Positions 60,201-64,000 of a DNA stretch of 64,000 nt are shown here, one piece after another. Source of the DNA: Corydoras sp. C115 (taxonomy: Eukaryota; Chordata; Actinopteri; Siluriformes; Callichthyidae); contig JAFMOC010000031.1 in the NCBI GenBank assembly GCA_019802505.1, positions 5,133,501 to 5,197,500 of the forward strand, written 5' to 3'. The first letter of the stretch is position 1. Every line of letters begins with the position of its first letter. The position numbers were made by a program, and so were the translations under genes. The notes under the pieces are model-generated. The model made no database searches and was not told the origin of the DNA. It saw only the letters and a list, made by a program, of their open reading frames with translations.

Positions 60201-61146
60201 TATTGGGGTAATTTAAAGCAGGCAATTTCCTTTGAGGAACTTTGTGGGAAGGCGGCACGGTGGCTTAGTGGTTAGCACGTTCTCCTCTCAGCACTAGGGA
60301 TTCCCGGTTCGAATCCCCATCTGGGTGGAGTTTCCATGTGTTCCCCGTGTCCGCGTGGGTTTCCTCCGGGTTCTCCGGTTTCTTCCCACAGTCCAAAAAC
60401 ATAGATCAAGTTAATTGGGTTCTCCAAATTGCCCCATATAGAGTGTGTTTGAGTGAGTGGGTGTGTGCCCAGCGATGGATTGGTACCCTGTCCTGGGTGT
60501 ATCTGCCCAGCGCCCGAGACGTTCTCCCCTGGATGGGCATGGGGAACCCCACCGTGACCCTAATAGAGGATAAAGCGGAAGATAATGAATGAATGAATGA
60601 ATGAACTTTGTGGGAGAAAACCAAAGAAACTGGTGGAAACCCACATGGACACCGGGAGAACTTGGAAACCTGTTAGTATAAGAATTAGTATAAACCCGAG
60701 AGTCCAACCTTCTATGTAACAACATTAAACTTATTTCAGTAGCACATTTTTAAACCTAAAACTAATTAAACTTGGAATAAAGTTTCCTACACTGAATAAA
60801 ACCTCCATTTCTTTTGTTTTGTTCCTTCTGTTTAACAGGGAAATGAATAAGAGGCAGACGTATGAACAAGCTAATAAAGTGTTTGATAAGGCAATGAAGC
60901 TTGAACAGGAGTTTGGAGAATATTTCACAGGTACTTTCACCTTTAATTATTCTGCTTCTTAGTTTTTTTTTTCCAATCTATAACCACAAAGACATCGTAA
61001 CGCCTGCACCTGCCTCTGTTTCCATCTCATTCTCCACAGCCATAGTCCAGGGTGATTCGCTAGAAGAGATCTACAATAAAATCAAGCTGATCATTGAGGA
61101 GCAATCAGGCCCTTACATCTGGATCCCATCCTCCGAAAAACTCTGA
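11025..61146 (+). CDS. dlg3: dlg3 (SAP102) MAGUK scaffold, canonical SAP102 reading frame, 21 exons
   Basis: Gene-level entry; exons follow separately. Joining 11025-11384, 30657-30707, 32271-32395, 33230-33399, 33987-34123, 34470-34614, 36045-36201, 42374-42530, 43131-43233, 49650-49764, 53313-53489, 54787-54862, 55360-55459, 58788-58829, 58932-58982, 59448-59549, 59628-59800, 59901-60010, 60839-60930 and 61040-61146 (20 exons, plus the separately listed optional exon 30319-30372) keeps one open frame of 849 codons, close to mammalian SAP102. Domains by residue: Cys/His-rich N-terminus 1-120, PDZ1 about 129-219, PDZ2 about 224-311, PDZ3 about 382-469, SH3 about 501-566, HOOK about 567-655, GK about 657-849. 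All three PDZ domains keep GLGF (141-144, 236-239, 395-398). Known family role: the PDZ domains bind C-terminal tails of NMDA receptors and adhesion proteins at the postsynaptic membrane; the GK fold is a catalytically dead protein-binding module. SAP102 identity rests on the N-terminus and on PDZ1 residues such as DDPGIFITKIIPGGAAAMDG. Confidence 0.97.
14264..14277. promoter_or_regulatory. RFX X-box motif, full match
   Basis: GTTACCATAGCAAC fits the consensus GTNRCC N2 RGYAAC at every position. It lies about 2.9 kb downstream of the SAP102 first exon, in the large intron. Confidence 0.5.
15357..15450 (+). repeat. Fragment of SINE family A
   Basis: AATTGTCCCTATATAGTGTG followed by GAGTGAGTGTGTGTCCAGCAATAGG and CACCCTGTCCTGTG, the central family A segment only. 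Confidence 0.65.
17221..17430. mobile_element. Possible hAT-type element remnant
   Basis: AGTGTTTCTTAAAGTGTG followed by GCCCCTCCTGGGCACAGGGG resembles the end of non-autonomous hAT elements of fish. No transposase is seen; boundaries uncertain. Confidence 0.3.
20265..20278. promoter_or_regulatory. RFX X-box motif, full match
   Basis: GTCACCATGGTAAC fits the X-box consensus completely and is nearly palindromic. A related half-site GTTGCCATGG lies at 19364-19373. Both are in the large intron after the SAP102 first exon. Confidence 0.5.
20725..20996. repeat. Local direct duplication, period about 204 bp
   Basis: GAGAATAATTAAGTATTAATC...GAATGTGGTCTG...AGAAATTTCATT at 20725-20790 recurs with few changes at 20929-20993. 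Confidence 0.7.
22810..23290 (-). pseudogene. Fossil Tc1/mariner transposase fragment
   Basis: The - strand contains, in order, LTPVHHLKLQQQVREHQN (near 23220-23170), SDESDFLFHYVDG (near 23140-23100), then KMVQE*FEEHKNEF and VLTWCPNFRDLNPIKHL (near 22960-22860), matching Tc1-type signatures DESRF, VQEWFEEH and WPPNSPDLNPIEHLW. The second catalytic block is damaged and there are in-frame stops. The + strand frame annotated-looking here is a shadow of it. Confidence 0.75.
24520..25070. repeat. Composite GATG-rich minisatellite with longer-period units
   Basis: Many GGATGGATGAATG-type units are interrupted by three related unique blocks near 24526, 24650 and 24832, each with ACATTT..., TTAGCATGAGTTTTATGACA-like sequence and TTTATGATGGGTG. 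The spacing is irregular, about 125 and 180 bp. Confidence 0.75.
26082..26403 (-). repeat. tRNA-derived SINE, family A, with expanded CA tract
   Basis: Old family A copy. The internal CACTCACTCAGGCACAC spot has expanded into a CA microsatellite at about 26202-26247, giving a visible example of a SINE seeding a microsatellite. Confidence 0.8.
30319..30372 (+). CDS. dlg3: dlg3 optional 18-codon exon (I1-type insert)
   Basis: Between TTCCAG and GTAAGT, 54 bp encode ANPPPIIVNADSLDAGPY, in phase 0 at both ends. It corresponds to ANPPPVLVNTDSLETPTY of DLG1. In the SAP102 form it is optional, and its length matches the 18-residue N-terminal insert reported for rodent SAP102 as I1 (from memory of the literature). 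In the L27 form it would directly follow exon 5504-5617. Confidence 0.92.
30657..30707 (+). CDS. dlg3: dlg3 exon leading into PDZ1
   Basis: Seventeen codons, VNGSDGMYKYEEIILER, between TTTTCCAG and AGG|GTAACT, phase 0 at both ends. It supplies the first beta strand of PDZ1 (YEEIILER) and is shared by all long isoforms. Residues 121-137 of the canonical product. Confidence 0.96.
30708..32270. other. Intron before PDZ1
   Basis: Contains the divergent SINE 31770-32110; otherwise no feature seen. Confidence 0.6.
31770..32110 (+). repeat. Divergent tRNA-derived SINE
   Basis: Head GTGGTGCAGGGGTTAATG, box-B-like GTTTTAATTCCCAG, then TGGAGTCTGCATGTTCTCCC and GACACTAATTGCCCCTG as in family A relatives, but a different 3' part. 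Boundaries are approximate. Confidence 0.55.
32271..32395 (+). CDS. dlg3: dlg3 PDZ1 exon, first part
   Basis: It reads GNSGLGFSIAGGIDNPHIPD... to MDGRLG, with the GLGF carboxylate-binding loop at residues 141-144. The acceptor is TGTATAG and the donor CTGGG|GTATGT; the last glycine codon is split 2+1 with the next exon. DDPGIFITKIIPGGAAAMDG is the SAP102 version of this segment. Confidence 0.97.
33190..33226 (+). repeat. TG repeat forming the 3' splice-site tract of the PDZ1 exon
   Basis: About 18 uninterrupted TG units end three bases before the exon at 33230, followed only by CAG. UG repeats at 3' splice sites are bound by TDP-43 and CELF-type proteins in vertebrates (the CFTR exon 9 case is the known example). 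Confidence 0.9.
33230..33399 (+). CDS. dlg3: dlg3 PDZ1 exon, second part
   Basis: It encodes VNDCVLRVNEVDVSEVVHSR through APPETILEVNLLKGPK, finishing PDZ1 (including the helix with His of VVHSRAVEALK that contacts the ligand) and opening PDZ2. The donor is AAAG|GTCAGG. The acceptor is unusual: a TG repeat occupies the place of the pyrimidine tract up to TGTCAG (see the repeat at 33190-33226). The exon is 170 bp, so skipping it shifts the frame and gives a stop at 34066-34068. Confidence 0.97.
33433..33735 (-). repeat. tRNA-derived SINE, family A
   Basis: Begins ATCTTTCACTTAATCCTC, carries ACACCCAGGACAGGGCGCC and the GGAGAACATAGAATCTCC block, and ends in a degraded tRNA-like head. It follows the PDZ1 exon by about 35 bp on the intron side. 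Confidence 0.85.
33987..34123 (+). CDS. dlg3: dlg3 PDZ2 exon, first part
   Basis: It reads (G)LGFSIAGGIGNQHIPGDNS to GRLQTGDRLLA, with acceptor TTTCTAG and donor GCT|GTAAGC. It holds the PDZ2 GLGF loop (236-239). GNQHIPGDNSIY is nearly invariant in DLG proteins. PDZ1 and PDZ2 form a tandem binding pair for NMDA-receptor and potassium-channel tails in the family. Confidence 0.97.
34409..34469 (+). repeat. Imperfect TG repeat at the acceptor of the second PDZ2 exon
   Basis: Interrupted TG run with TTTG, TATG, CCTG and CGTG variants that reaches the TAG acceptor of the exon at 34470. It parallels the TG acceptor tract at 33190. Confidence 0.88.
34470..34614 (+). CDS. dlg3: dlg3 PDZ2 exon, second part and linker
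   Basis: It encodes VNNIILQDVRHEEAVAALKN through HLNDMYAPPDYSS. The acceptor ...GTGTGTAG again lies in a TG-rich run (34409-34469) rather than a pyrimidine tract; the donor is AGCA|GTACGT, ending in phase 1. The choice of donor is set by the next exon, which begins CC and completes a Thr codon as in mammals (S-T-F). The 145-bp length means skipping would shift the frame. Confidence 0.95.
34615..36044. other. Intron within the PDZ2-PDZ3 linker
   Basis: ACTATGCAAAAGTCTAAGGC near 34729 resembles a common fish repeat end. The long frames crossing 35577-36144 on either strand are not supported as genes; the real exon starts at 36045. Confidence 0.55.
36045..36201 (+). CDS. dlg3: dlg3 PDZ2-PDZ3 linker exon
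   Basis: After CCCCCCAG the exon encodes (T)FPTMADNHVSHNSSMAYMGA through YSPVPRHMLGEDDFT(R), donor CCAG|GTCAGC. DNHVSHNSS and RYSPVPRHML are diagnostic of the SAP102 linker (mammalian DNHISHNSS, RYSPIPRHML). The final Arg codon is split 2+1, allowing a join to 36864 or directly to 42374. Confidence 0.95.
36864..36950 (+). CDS. dlg3: dlg3 optional 29-codon linker exon, DLG2-like
   Basis: Bounded by CCCACTAG and GGCAG|GTACTA, the 87 bp add AEPIYSVIQKAFGDMSPPSP followed by RPCRGGTG, with the Arg codon split in the same way at each end. It can therefore be included or skipped without changing frame between 36045-36201 and 42374. EPIYSVIQKAFGDMSPPSPR resembles the DLG2 linker EPVYSTVNKLCDKPASPR. 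It is not part of the mammalian SAP102 sequence as I recall it. Proline- and Ser-rich, so a possible phosphorylation segment (inference). Confidence 0.75.
37373..37535 (-). repeat. tRNA-derived SINE, family A, internally deleted
   Basis: Left end TCTAGGGTCATGGGGGGATT and right head CAGCACTGAGAGGCATACATG are recognisable; the middle block with the CA spot is missing. Confidence 0.7.
38625..38672. repeat. Perfect 21-bp inverted repeat with 6-nt loop
   Basis: Left arm 38625-38645 begins GAGAATTAAACAG; right arm 38652-38672 is its exact complement; the loop is AATGAC. Outside the arms, pairing continues imperfectly for about six bases. Confidence 0.9.
38711..38975 (+). repeat. SINE family B with L2-type 3' tail
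   Basis: tRNA-like head with box B GGTTCAAATCCCAGG, a middle with CAAGAACTTCGAGCAAAACC, and tail GTAAGTCACTTTGTATAAAA...CATCTGTTAAAATG ending in ATGTA repeats. That tail is the L2-LINE-type 3' end shared by many fish SINEs; the LINE fragment at 51890-52620 carries the same tail. Confidence 0.75.
40468..40585 (+). repeat. tRNA-derived SINE, family A, internally deleted, sense orientation
   Basis: Head GGTGTAGTGGTTGGCACG and tail CCTGTTAGAGGATTAAGTAG are joined with the middle lost. Confidence 0.65.
41060..41470 (+). mobile_element. Decayed LINE fragment
   Basis: One frame gives RYRRLRWCGHVQKTP and, after an internal duplication of CTATATCTGAG, a broken MLKMEPPGRRK-like segment. RLRWxGHV is the usual tail motif of fish non-LTR reverse transcriptases. 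Frames are broken; the clade cannot be assigned. Confidence 0.55.
42374..42530 (+). CDS. dlg3: dlg3 PDZ3 exon, first part
   Basis: (R)EPRKVLLHKGSTGLGFNIVG through GELRRGDRILS, acceptor TTGGCAG and donor TCG|GTCAGT. It contains the PDZ3 GLGF loop (395-398) and the conserved GGEDGEGIFVSFILAGGPAD. PDZ3 of DLG proteins binds neuroligin-type tails. Confidence 0.97.
43131..43233 (+). CDS. dlg3: dlg3 PDZ3 exon, second part
   Basis: VNGVNLRNATHEQAAAALKR through TVTIIAQYRPE, completing PDZ3 including the ligand-contacting His of ATHEQAA. Acceptor TTCTTTTTAG and donor GAAG|GTACAC, phase 1. Confidence 0.97.
43505..44010 (+). repeat. SINE family B split by a SINE family A insertion
   Basis: 43505-43660 is the family B head and middle (GAAGGTTGTATGTTAAAATC, CCCTTAACCATCATTG), breaking off at TCTCGTAAGTC. 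After the intruding element, 43967-44010 resumes as TATTTGTATGTCGCTTTGGA and CGTCTGCTAAATG. Confidence 0.75.
43661..43966 (-). repeat. SINE family A inserted into family B, with a G23 run
   Basis: A complete family A copy on the - strand, except that the segment after AGGGTCGC is replaced by a run of about 23 G at 43690-43712 before ATACACCCAGG. It lies inside the family B element 43505-44010. Confidence 0.8.
44271..45070 (+). promoter_or_regulatory. dlg3: CpG-rich segment, candidate internal promoter and alternative first exon
   Basis: Inside the PDZ3-SH3 intron, CpG density rises sharply (CGCGCC, GCGGCG, CCGCGGAG and similar), next to a GA repeat at about 44351-44387. The stretch from about 44300 to 44775 ends with GCGG|GTAAGG, an excellent splice donor with no recognisable acceptor before it, which is the signature of a first exon. 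Spliced to 49650, the upstream exon frame is open back to a stop at 44517 but holds no in-frame ATG. Short upstream ORFs start at 44452, 44482 and 44660. The first in-frame ATG would be 49694 (MMNSSMSSG), giving about 366 residues of SH3-HOOK-GK. It could instead be an unrelated or antisense promoter. Confidence 0.55.
44351..44387. repeat. GA repeat at the internal CpG-rich segment
   Basis: About ten GA units, GG, then further GA units, just upstream of the candidate internal first exon. It mirrors the CT tract at the SAP102 promoter (10120-10165). Confidence 0.85.
45071..49649. other. Intron 3' of the candidate internal promoter
   Basis: AT-rich sequence; no exon, RNA gene or recognisable repeat found. 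Confidence 0.5.
49650..49764 (+). CDS. dlg3: dlg3 PDZ3-SH3 linker exon
   Basis: (E)YSRFESKIHDLREQMMNSSM through RTSEKRSLYV(R), acceptor TTTTTTACAG, donor TCAG|GTAACG. SRFESKIHDLREQMM is shared by all DLG paralogues. ATG codons at 49694 and 49697 are the first in-frame starts for a transcript from the candidate internal promoter. Confidence 0.97.
49765..53312. other. Intron before SH3
   Basis: Contains the L2-type LINE fragment 51890-52620; nothing else recognised. Confidence 0.55.
51890..52620 (+). mobile_element. 5'-truncated L2-type LINE, end of reverse-transcriptase ORF and 3' tail
   Basis: An uninterrupted frame from about 51897 to 52459 reads ...SCRFLLYNIKKIRPFL, LVQALVLSRLDYCNALFAG, LHWLPVARIQYKSL and WNDLPNSVRKAESLNSFKK, typical of the C-terminal part of fish L2/CR1-like ORF2. 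There is no endonuclease or catalytic palm domain, so it is a dead-on-arrival copy. After the stop come an A run and G-rich linker, then GTAAGTCGCTTTGGATAAAA and GCGTCTGCTAAATG, the 3' tail used by the matching SINEs. No stop codons, so the insertion is recent. Confidence 0.85.
53313..53489 (+). CDS. dlg3: dlg3 SH3 exon
   Basis: ALFDYDRTRDSCLPSQGLSF through SEQIGVIPSKK(R). The ALFDYD start, the DDEWWQAR motif and GVIPSKKR end define the MAGUK SH3 fold. In this family it folds together with the HOOK and GK segments rather than acting as a typical proline-binding SH3. Acceptor TGTTCAG, donor AAAAG|GTACTG. Confidence 0.97.
53623..53985 (-). repeat. Young SINE family A copy with 11-bp target duplication
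   Basis: Flanked by TTTTTATTATA at 53612-53622 and 53986-53996. The - strand reading starts GGCGGCACGGTGGCTTAGTGG (A box) with GGTTCGAATCCCC (B box) and ends in ATGA repeats. It contains an unusual inverted duplication at 53663-53695. Confidence 0.9.
54787..54862 (+). CDS. dlg3: dlg3 HOOK exon
   Basis: (R)VEKKERARLKTVKFHARTGM IESNR in 25 codons, basic, acceptor GTTTCAG, donor AGG|GTGAGT. HARTGMIESNR is the SAP102 form of this segment. It ends in phase 0 and may continue into 55360 or, alternatively, 56060. Confidence 0.96.
55360..55459 (+). CDS. dlg3: dlg3 HOOK alternative exon A (basic, band-4.1-type)
   Basis: PVKVKRKKSFNLSRKFPFYK through IVQEMVESE, 33 codons plus one base, acceptor CCATGCAG, donor GAAC|GTAAGT. 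The RKKSF.LSRKFPFYKSKEN motif is the conserved DLG HOOK exon. It enters in phase 0 and leaves in phase 1. Using the other nearby AG at 55364-55365 would give an early stop, so 55360 is the start. Confidence 0.94.
56060..56105 (+). CDS. dlg3: dlg3 HOOK alternative exon B, mutually exclusive with exon A
   Basis: DFPGLSDDFYGSKSL, 15 codons plus one base, acceptor GACGCTCAG, donor TTGA|GTAAGT. It matches the DLG2 alternative exon DIPGLGDDGYGTKTL. It enters in phase 0 and leaves in phase 1, exactly as exon 55360-55459 does, so it can replace that exon. Placed after it, the frame becomes CGA CTT CCC AGG GTT AAG CGA TGA, a stop. Joined to 58932 it gives GSKSLKGQED, as in DLG2. Confidence 0.85.
57941..58291 (-). 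repeat. Young SINE family A copy with 7-bp target duplication
   Basis: Flanked by ATTAGAA at 57934-57940 and 58292-58298. Intact A and B boxes on the - strand. Confidence 0.9.
58788..58829 (+). CDS. dlg3: dlg3 optional 14-codon exon (I2-type insert)
   Basis: (Q/K)CLTSNTSDSESSS(R/K), 42 bp, phase 1 at both ends, between TTCTGCAG and TCCA|GTAAGT. TSNTSDSESSS is the conserved Ser-rich insert between SH3 and GK. Its 14-residue length fits the I2 insert described for rodent SAP102 and tied there to spine morphology (literature from memory). Ser/Asp-rich, so probable acidic-directed phosphorylation. Confidence 0.93.
58932..58982 (+). CDS. dlg3: dlg3 HOOK-GK linker exon
   Basis: (K)GQEDTILSYEPVIRQE(I), acceptor TTTATAG, donor GAGA|GTGAGT. 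GQED.ILSYEPV.RQE is nearly invariant among DLG1-3. The alternative AG two bases downstream would break the frame. Confidence 0.96.
59056..59401 (-). repeat. Young SINE family A copy next to a GK exon
   Basis: Flanked by CGTTATT at 59049-59055 and 59402-59408. It fills most of the intron between 58982 and 59448 and ends about 46 bp before the exon. Confidence 0.88.
59448..59549 (+). CDS. dlg3: dlg3 GK exon, P-loop-like start
   Basis: (I)HYTRPVIILGPMKDRVNDDL through EFPHKFGSCVP(H), acceptor GAACTAG, donor CCCC|GTAAGT. GPMKDR replaces the Walker A of true guanylate kinases, consistent with a non-catalytic GK. A SINE ends less than 50 bp upstream of the acceptor. Confidence 0.97.
59628..59800 (+). 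CDS. dlg3: dlg3 GK exon, substrate-site fold
   Basis: (H)TTRPRRENEMDGQDYHFVAS through LSVRAVAER. TTRPRR...DGQDYHFV and KFIEAGQFNENLYGTS are the GMP-site-like surface used for phosphopeptide binding in MAGUKs. The intron before it is only 78 bp. The donor CGG|GTTCGT is weak. ILSV replaces the usual IQSV. Confidence 0.97.
59901..60010 (+). CDS. dlg3: dlg3 GK exon, central strand region
   Basis: GKHCILDVSGNAIKRLQQAQ through IFIKPKSVEALM, acceptor CTGCTGTAG, donor GAT|GTAAGT. All residues follow DLG consensus; the Met codon is split 2+1 with the next exon. Confidence 0.97.
60090..60690 (-). repeat. Older SINE family A copy, interrupted
   Basis: 60090-60249 (TCCATTATCTCACTTATTCC to CAATTTCCTTTGAGGAAC) and 60603-60690 (TGTGGGAGAAAACC to GAACTTGGAAACC) are the two halves of one degenerate - strand copy. 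Confidence 0.8.
60250..60602 (+). repeat. Young SINE family A copy inserted into an older copy
   Basis: Complete + strand element: GGCGGCACGGTGGCTTAGTGG head, GGTTCGAATCCCC, CCCACAGTCCAAAAACATAG, and a TGAA-repeat tail at 60586-60602. It is flanked by the 13-bp duplication GAACTTTGTGGGA at 60237-60249 and 60603-60615. Confidence 0.92.
60839..60930 (+). CDS. dlg3: dlg3 GK exon, lid-helix region
   Basis: (M)EMNKRQTYEQANKVFDKAMK through LEQEFGEYFT(A), acceptor TTTAACAG, donor ACAG|GTACTT. RQTYEQANK is the SAP102 variant of the DLG consensus RLTEEQARK. Confidence 0.97.
61040..61146 (+). CDS. dlg3: dlg3 last coding exon, GK C-terminus and stop
   Basis: (A)IVQGDSLEEIYNKIKLIIEE through YIWIPSSEKL, stop TGA at 61144-61146. 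The IWIPS.EKL ending is shared across the family. Acceptor TCTCCACAG. Confidence 0.97.
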
Positions 61147-62539
61147 ACAGCCTCCATCCTCTGCGCGCATGCGGAGTTGTATCCTGACCCAGCCCTGCTC
61201 CAGCCCGAGTCCTATCCTTCCCTTTTTAACTGATATGTTTCATATCAAATTTTAGTGTCATCATTATGTTGCTCTGAAATGAAAATAAGTCTTATCACCA
61301 TTACTGTGACTGTGTACACACCCCTGCATGAGTTTCTCAGCAAACCCACTCAAGACTGGAAATTAAGTTTCAGATTCCTTTTTTTTTTTTTTTTTTTTTT
61401 TTTGGTCTGGTTCAACAAAAAAGGGAAAGCGAACAAATCATTACCGATCGGATGGACGTGGGGAAGCGATCGTCTCCAGATTGAAGAGCAGGGTTCGGGA
61501 TTTTGGAAAGTTCCTTTTGAACGGAGACTGAAAAGCCGGACACCCTGTTTCATTGTAAAGAATTGGAGACCAATGTGTGGTTTTCTCCCAGGAACTAACA
61601 CAGACCCAACCTGCTGAAGGTACTGTTCAAGGATCACTGGTCATGTTTATAGAAATTTAGTGGAGAATCCTAGAGACCAGTGATCTTCAGTAAACACAAA
61701 GGAGTTTGCTCTTCGCCTGGCCGCCGCCGCCAGTTGTTTGTATGGCACAGATGATAAAGATGCCACTGAAGGCAAAAACAAATAGAAAACAGAAGATAAA
61801 TCTATACATTTATATTACTGAAATCACAAGGTGAATAAACCTACAACGTGATTTTATTACATATACTATGGTACACATTTTACACTTCACTAGCATTGTC
61901 TATTTGGAGGGCTGTTAAAAAGTTCATCTACTCGTCTTTTTTTTTGGTTTTTTTTTTTTGGTTTTTTTTCCCCTCTCTCTTTCTTCTCGTGTTTTATTTT
62001 TTTAATTTATTTTTTTTATTGCTCTTAATTCAAGTTGGGGTAGAGGGGTGTAACTGGGCTCTCTGCAGAACACCAAACTGCCTTACATTTGATCATTCAA
62101 TTATTGGGGGATCAGTGCTTAATGATGTTGACCAGCTCAGTGTTGGATGAGTTTCACTTATTGGAGGTCTAACCTGAGAGTGCAATAGGACTTAAGTGTC
62201 TTACCTTCAAATCCTTTTCCCTCATCACTTATCTTTTGTCTTAAGAGACTGATTTGTAAATTCTAATTCTGGCAGCCAAGGCTTCCCTGAAGCTGTGGAG
62301 CAGCAGATAGCCCATTTGCACTTTCTCTGCCTTTCAAGTCTCTTTTCTTCAGGCGGAGCGGTAACACGGTACTGTCCTGTAACCTTCCAGAAAGGGGAAG
62401 CCTTAAAAACGGGTAAATTCAAGACAACGCTGTATTGGATGTCCTTTTCGATATTAAGTAGTAGAGCCGGAACTGGCCTGCGTTCACCAAACCTGACAGA
62501 CGATCTAATTAAACCTGAGGTTTGGAGTCGTTTTAACTA

Positions 62540-62577
<38 letters not shown>

Positions 62578-63590
62578 TATTATTTCTGGGCTGACGTGAC
62601 TCTTCTGTGTTGATTCTTGCACCAGGAGCGTGAGCTTAATGAGTGAGTGTTGTAGTCTTTGGATGGCCCATATAATTGTGATGGAAAGCTTGTTATATTG
62701 ATAAAATATTTACTCGAAGGAGCGAAACTGTTTCCCGTCACTTAGACGAGCTAGCGTATCCAAAATGTAGTTTTTTTTTCTTTCCCTCTCCGTTTTGTTC
62801 GCCGTGCTTTGTGAACACTGCAGCTGTGGAGACCCTCATGTGTAAGCGCTAACTCGAAAGGCCCACCTGCAGTGCTAAGCTTTACTACTCTACAAAGCAA
62901 AGGACTGTGCTGACTCAAGGATAAAGGATTACTGTGGCCAGGGACCGCAGAAGTGACTTCTTCCCTCCCTTACCGCTTGCATTCTGCTGGGGGTGTAAGA
63001 AGCATATCGACACTTCTGGCCGGTGAACGTTAGGAAATGGCCGTGTCCTCGAAGTCACGGCTTCATCGGTTCTGGCCCTTCCTGAGCAGGTGTGCGTATC
63101 TGCCCCAGCATCATCACTAAACCAGCTGTTACACTTGTCGAAACCAGAGTTCAGGGAACAATCGAAGGGAACAGAGCCATTTATAAACTGCAAATAGACT
63201 GTTTCAAAGGGTTTAAGTTGTAAAATGTAAATATCCCCTCACTTGTGCTTCATGCATGTGTGAAACACCTGGATCAACTGTTTTATAGATGACAAGACAG
63301 GTGAGTAAAAGTCGAATTCTGCTGATGATAATCTCCATACAAATGTGCCGTAATGTGGACATTTTCTCTCTGGCAAGAAGATATTTGAAGCTGCCAATCA
63401 AAACATTTTCTAAACAGTTGGGGATTGACATAAAACTAGGTCCTAATCTAATTGTGCTATTTTGTTGAATTTGTCTTGAGTGTATAGATGAAGAACTGTA
63501 AAAAGTAGTTATATACATTAATACACAGATGACCCATTACAATAGAAACCACCTCTTTATTTATACACTCATTGTTCATTTCTCAGCTTC
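61147..63590 (+). other. dlg3: dlg3 3' UTR, end uncertain
   Basis: No further exon is recognisable after the stop codon. Possible poly(A) signals (AATAAA) are at 61834-61839 and 63814-63819; the second lies in a repeat. Long T runs at about 61379-61403, 61938-61970 and 62541-62573 would be U tracts in the mRNA. Mammalian DLG3 also has a long 3' UTR. The true end cannot be placed from sequence alone. Confidence 0.5.
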
Positions 63591-63866
63591 ACTCACTCAT
63601 ACAGGTTCACATTGCTGTTCTCCAATCAGCTTCTGTCATTTAACAGCCTGAACCACCAGAGTAGGCAGCATTGATGAGGGGGATCATTTTTAGCACTTCA
63701 ATGAAACTGTCACTGCAGCGCTCAGAATGATCCACCACTTCATATGAAATAAGAAGGTAAAGACTAACTGCAGAACCTGTACAGTAAGTGGATCTAATTA
63801 ATGGAGAATGGACAATAAACCTAGAAACAAGAAGGTGGTTTGAATGTTGTGGCTGATTGGTGTATA
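63590..63866 (+). mobile_element. Non-autonomous DNA-transposon-like repeat
   Basis: Contains CTGTCACTGCAGCGCTCAGA, GTAAGTGGATCTAATTAATG, GAAACAAGAAGGTGGTTTGA and ends GTGGCTGATTGGTGTATAA, a block I recognise as common in teleost genomes. It has no coding capacity. A shorter relative is at 5275-5435. Confidence 0.5.
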
Positions 63867-64000
63867 ATCACATATATAAATATATACATATATATTTAAA
63901 AGCATCTATGACAGCAACCTGAAAGGTGCTAATCGAATTACCAGGAGCAGCACAAATTGAAAGAACTGCTTGTCTGGTATTAAAAAATTGAGCGACTGAC

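Noticed and set aside
53632..60725. Recurrent frames with MFSPCPRGFPPGSPVSSHSP-type peptides
   Set aside because: These are translations of SINE family A copies in several places, not genes.
1..64000. CRISPR arrays, prokaryotic operons, viral genes, tRNA or rRNA genes
   Set aside because: No spaced direct-repeat array, ribosome-binding or operon layout is present, and the tRNA-like boxes all belong to SINEs.

Overview
The window is vertebrate, almost certainly teleost fish, nuclear DNA. Genes are split by GT..AG introns, the background is AT-rich with many microsatellites, and tRNA-derived SINEs, L2-type LINE debris with the typical fish 3' tail, and a fossil Tc1/mariner transposase lie in the introns. 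I cannot name the species.

One protein-coding gene, on the + strand, accounts for essentially everything coding: dlg3, encoding SAP102, a membrane-associated guanylate kinase (MAGUK) scaffold of synapses and epithelial junctions. The first exon, starting MHKHHHCCKCPECYEV, is specific to SAP102 within the DLG family. I traced 21 coding exons from 11025 to 61146 with matching splice phases. They give an 849-residue protein: Cys/His-rich N-terminus, PDZ1, PDZ2, PDZ3, SH3, HOOK and guanylate-kinase-like (GK) domains. Four more exons fit the reading frame as alternatives.

Layout. 0-6 kb: two upstream exons (2483-2553, 5504-5617) encode the end of an L27-type domain and its linker, as in DLG1 and beta-type DLG4, so a longer transcript starts left of the window. 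9.9-11.4 kb: promoter, leader and first exon of the SAP102 form. 11.4-30.3 kb: a large intron with several RFX X-box-like sites, a GATG-rich minisatellite and a Tc1 fossil. 30.3-43.2 kb: optional 18-codon exon, PDZ1, PDZ2, an optional 29-codon linker exon and PDZ3. 43.2-49.6 kb: intron with a CpG-rich, GA-repeat-bearing segment ending in a strong splice donor, a likely internal promoter for a short SH3-GK form. 49.6-61.1 kb: SH3, HOOK (with two phase-locked alternative exons and an optional 14-codon exon) and GK exons. 61.1 kb to about 63.6 kb: 3' UTR, then a DNA-transposon-like repeat.

The main interest is the isoform machinery readable from one locus: three probable 5' ends, mutually exclusive HOOK exons whose joint inclusion gives a stop codon, an extra PDZ2-PDZ3 linker exon of DLG2 type, and two PDZ exons whose splice acceptors carry TG repeats instead of pyrimidine tracts. 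The introns also hold clear mobile-element histories, including a SINE inserted into a SINE with a 13-bp target duplication.
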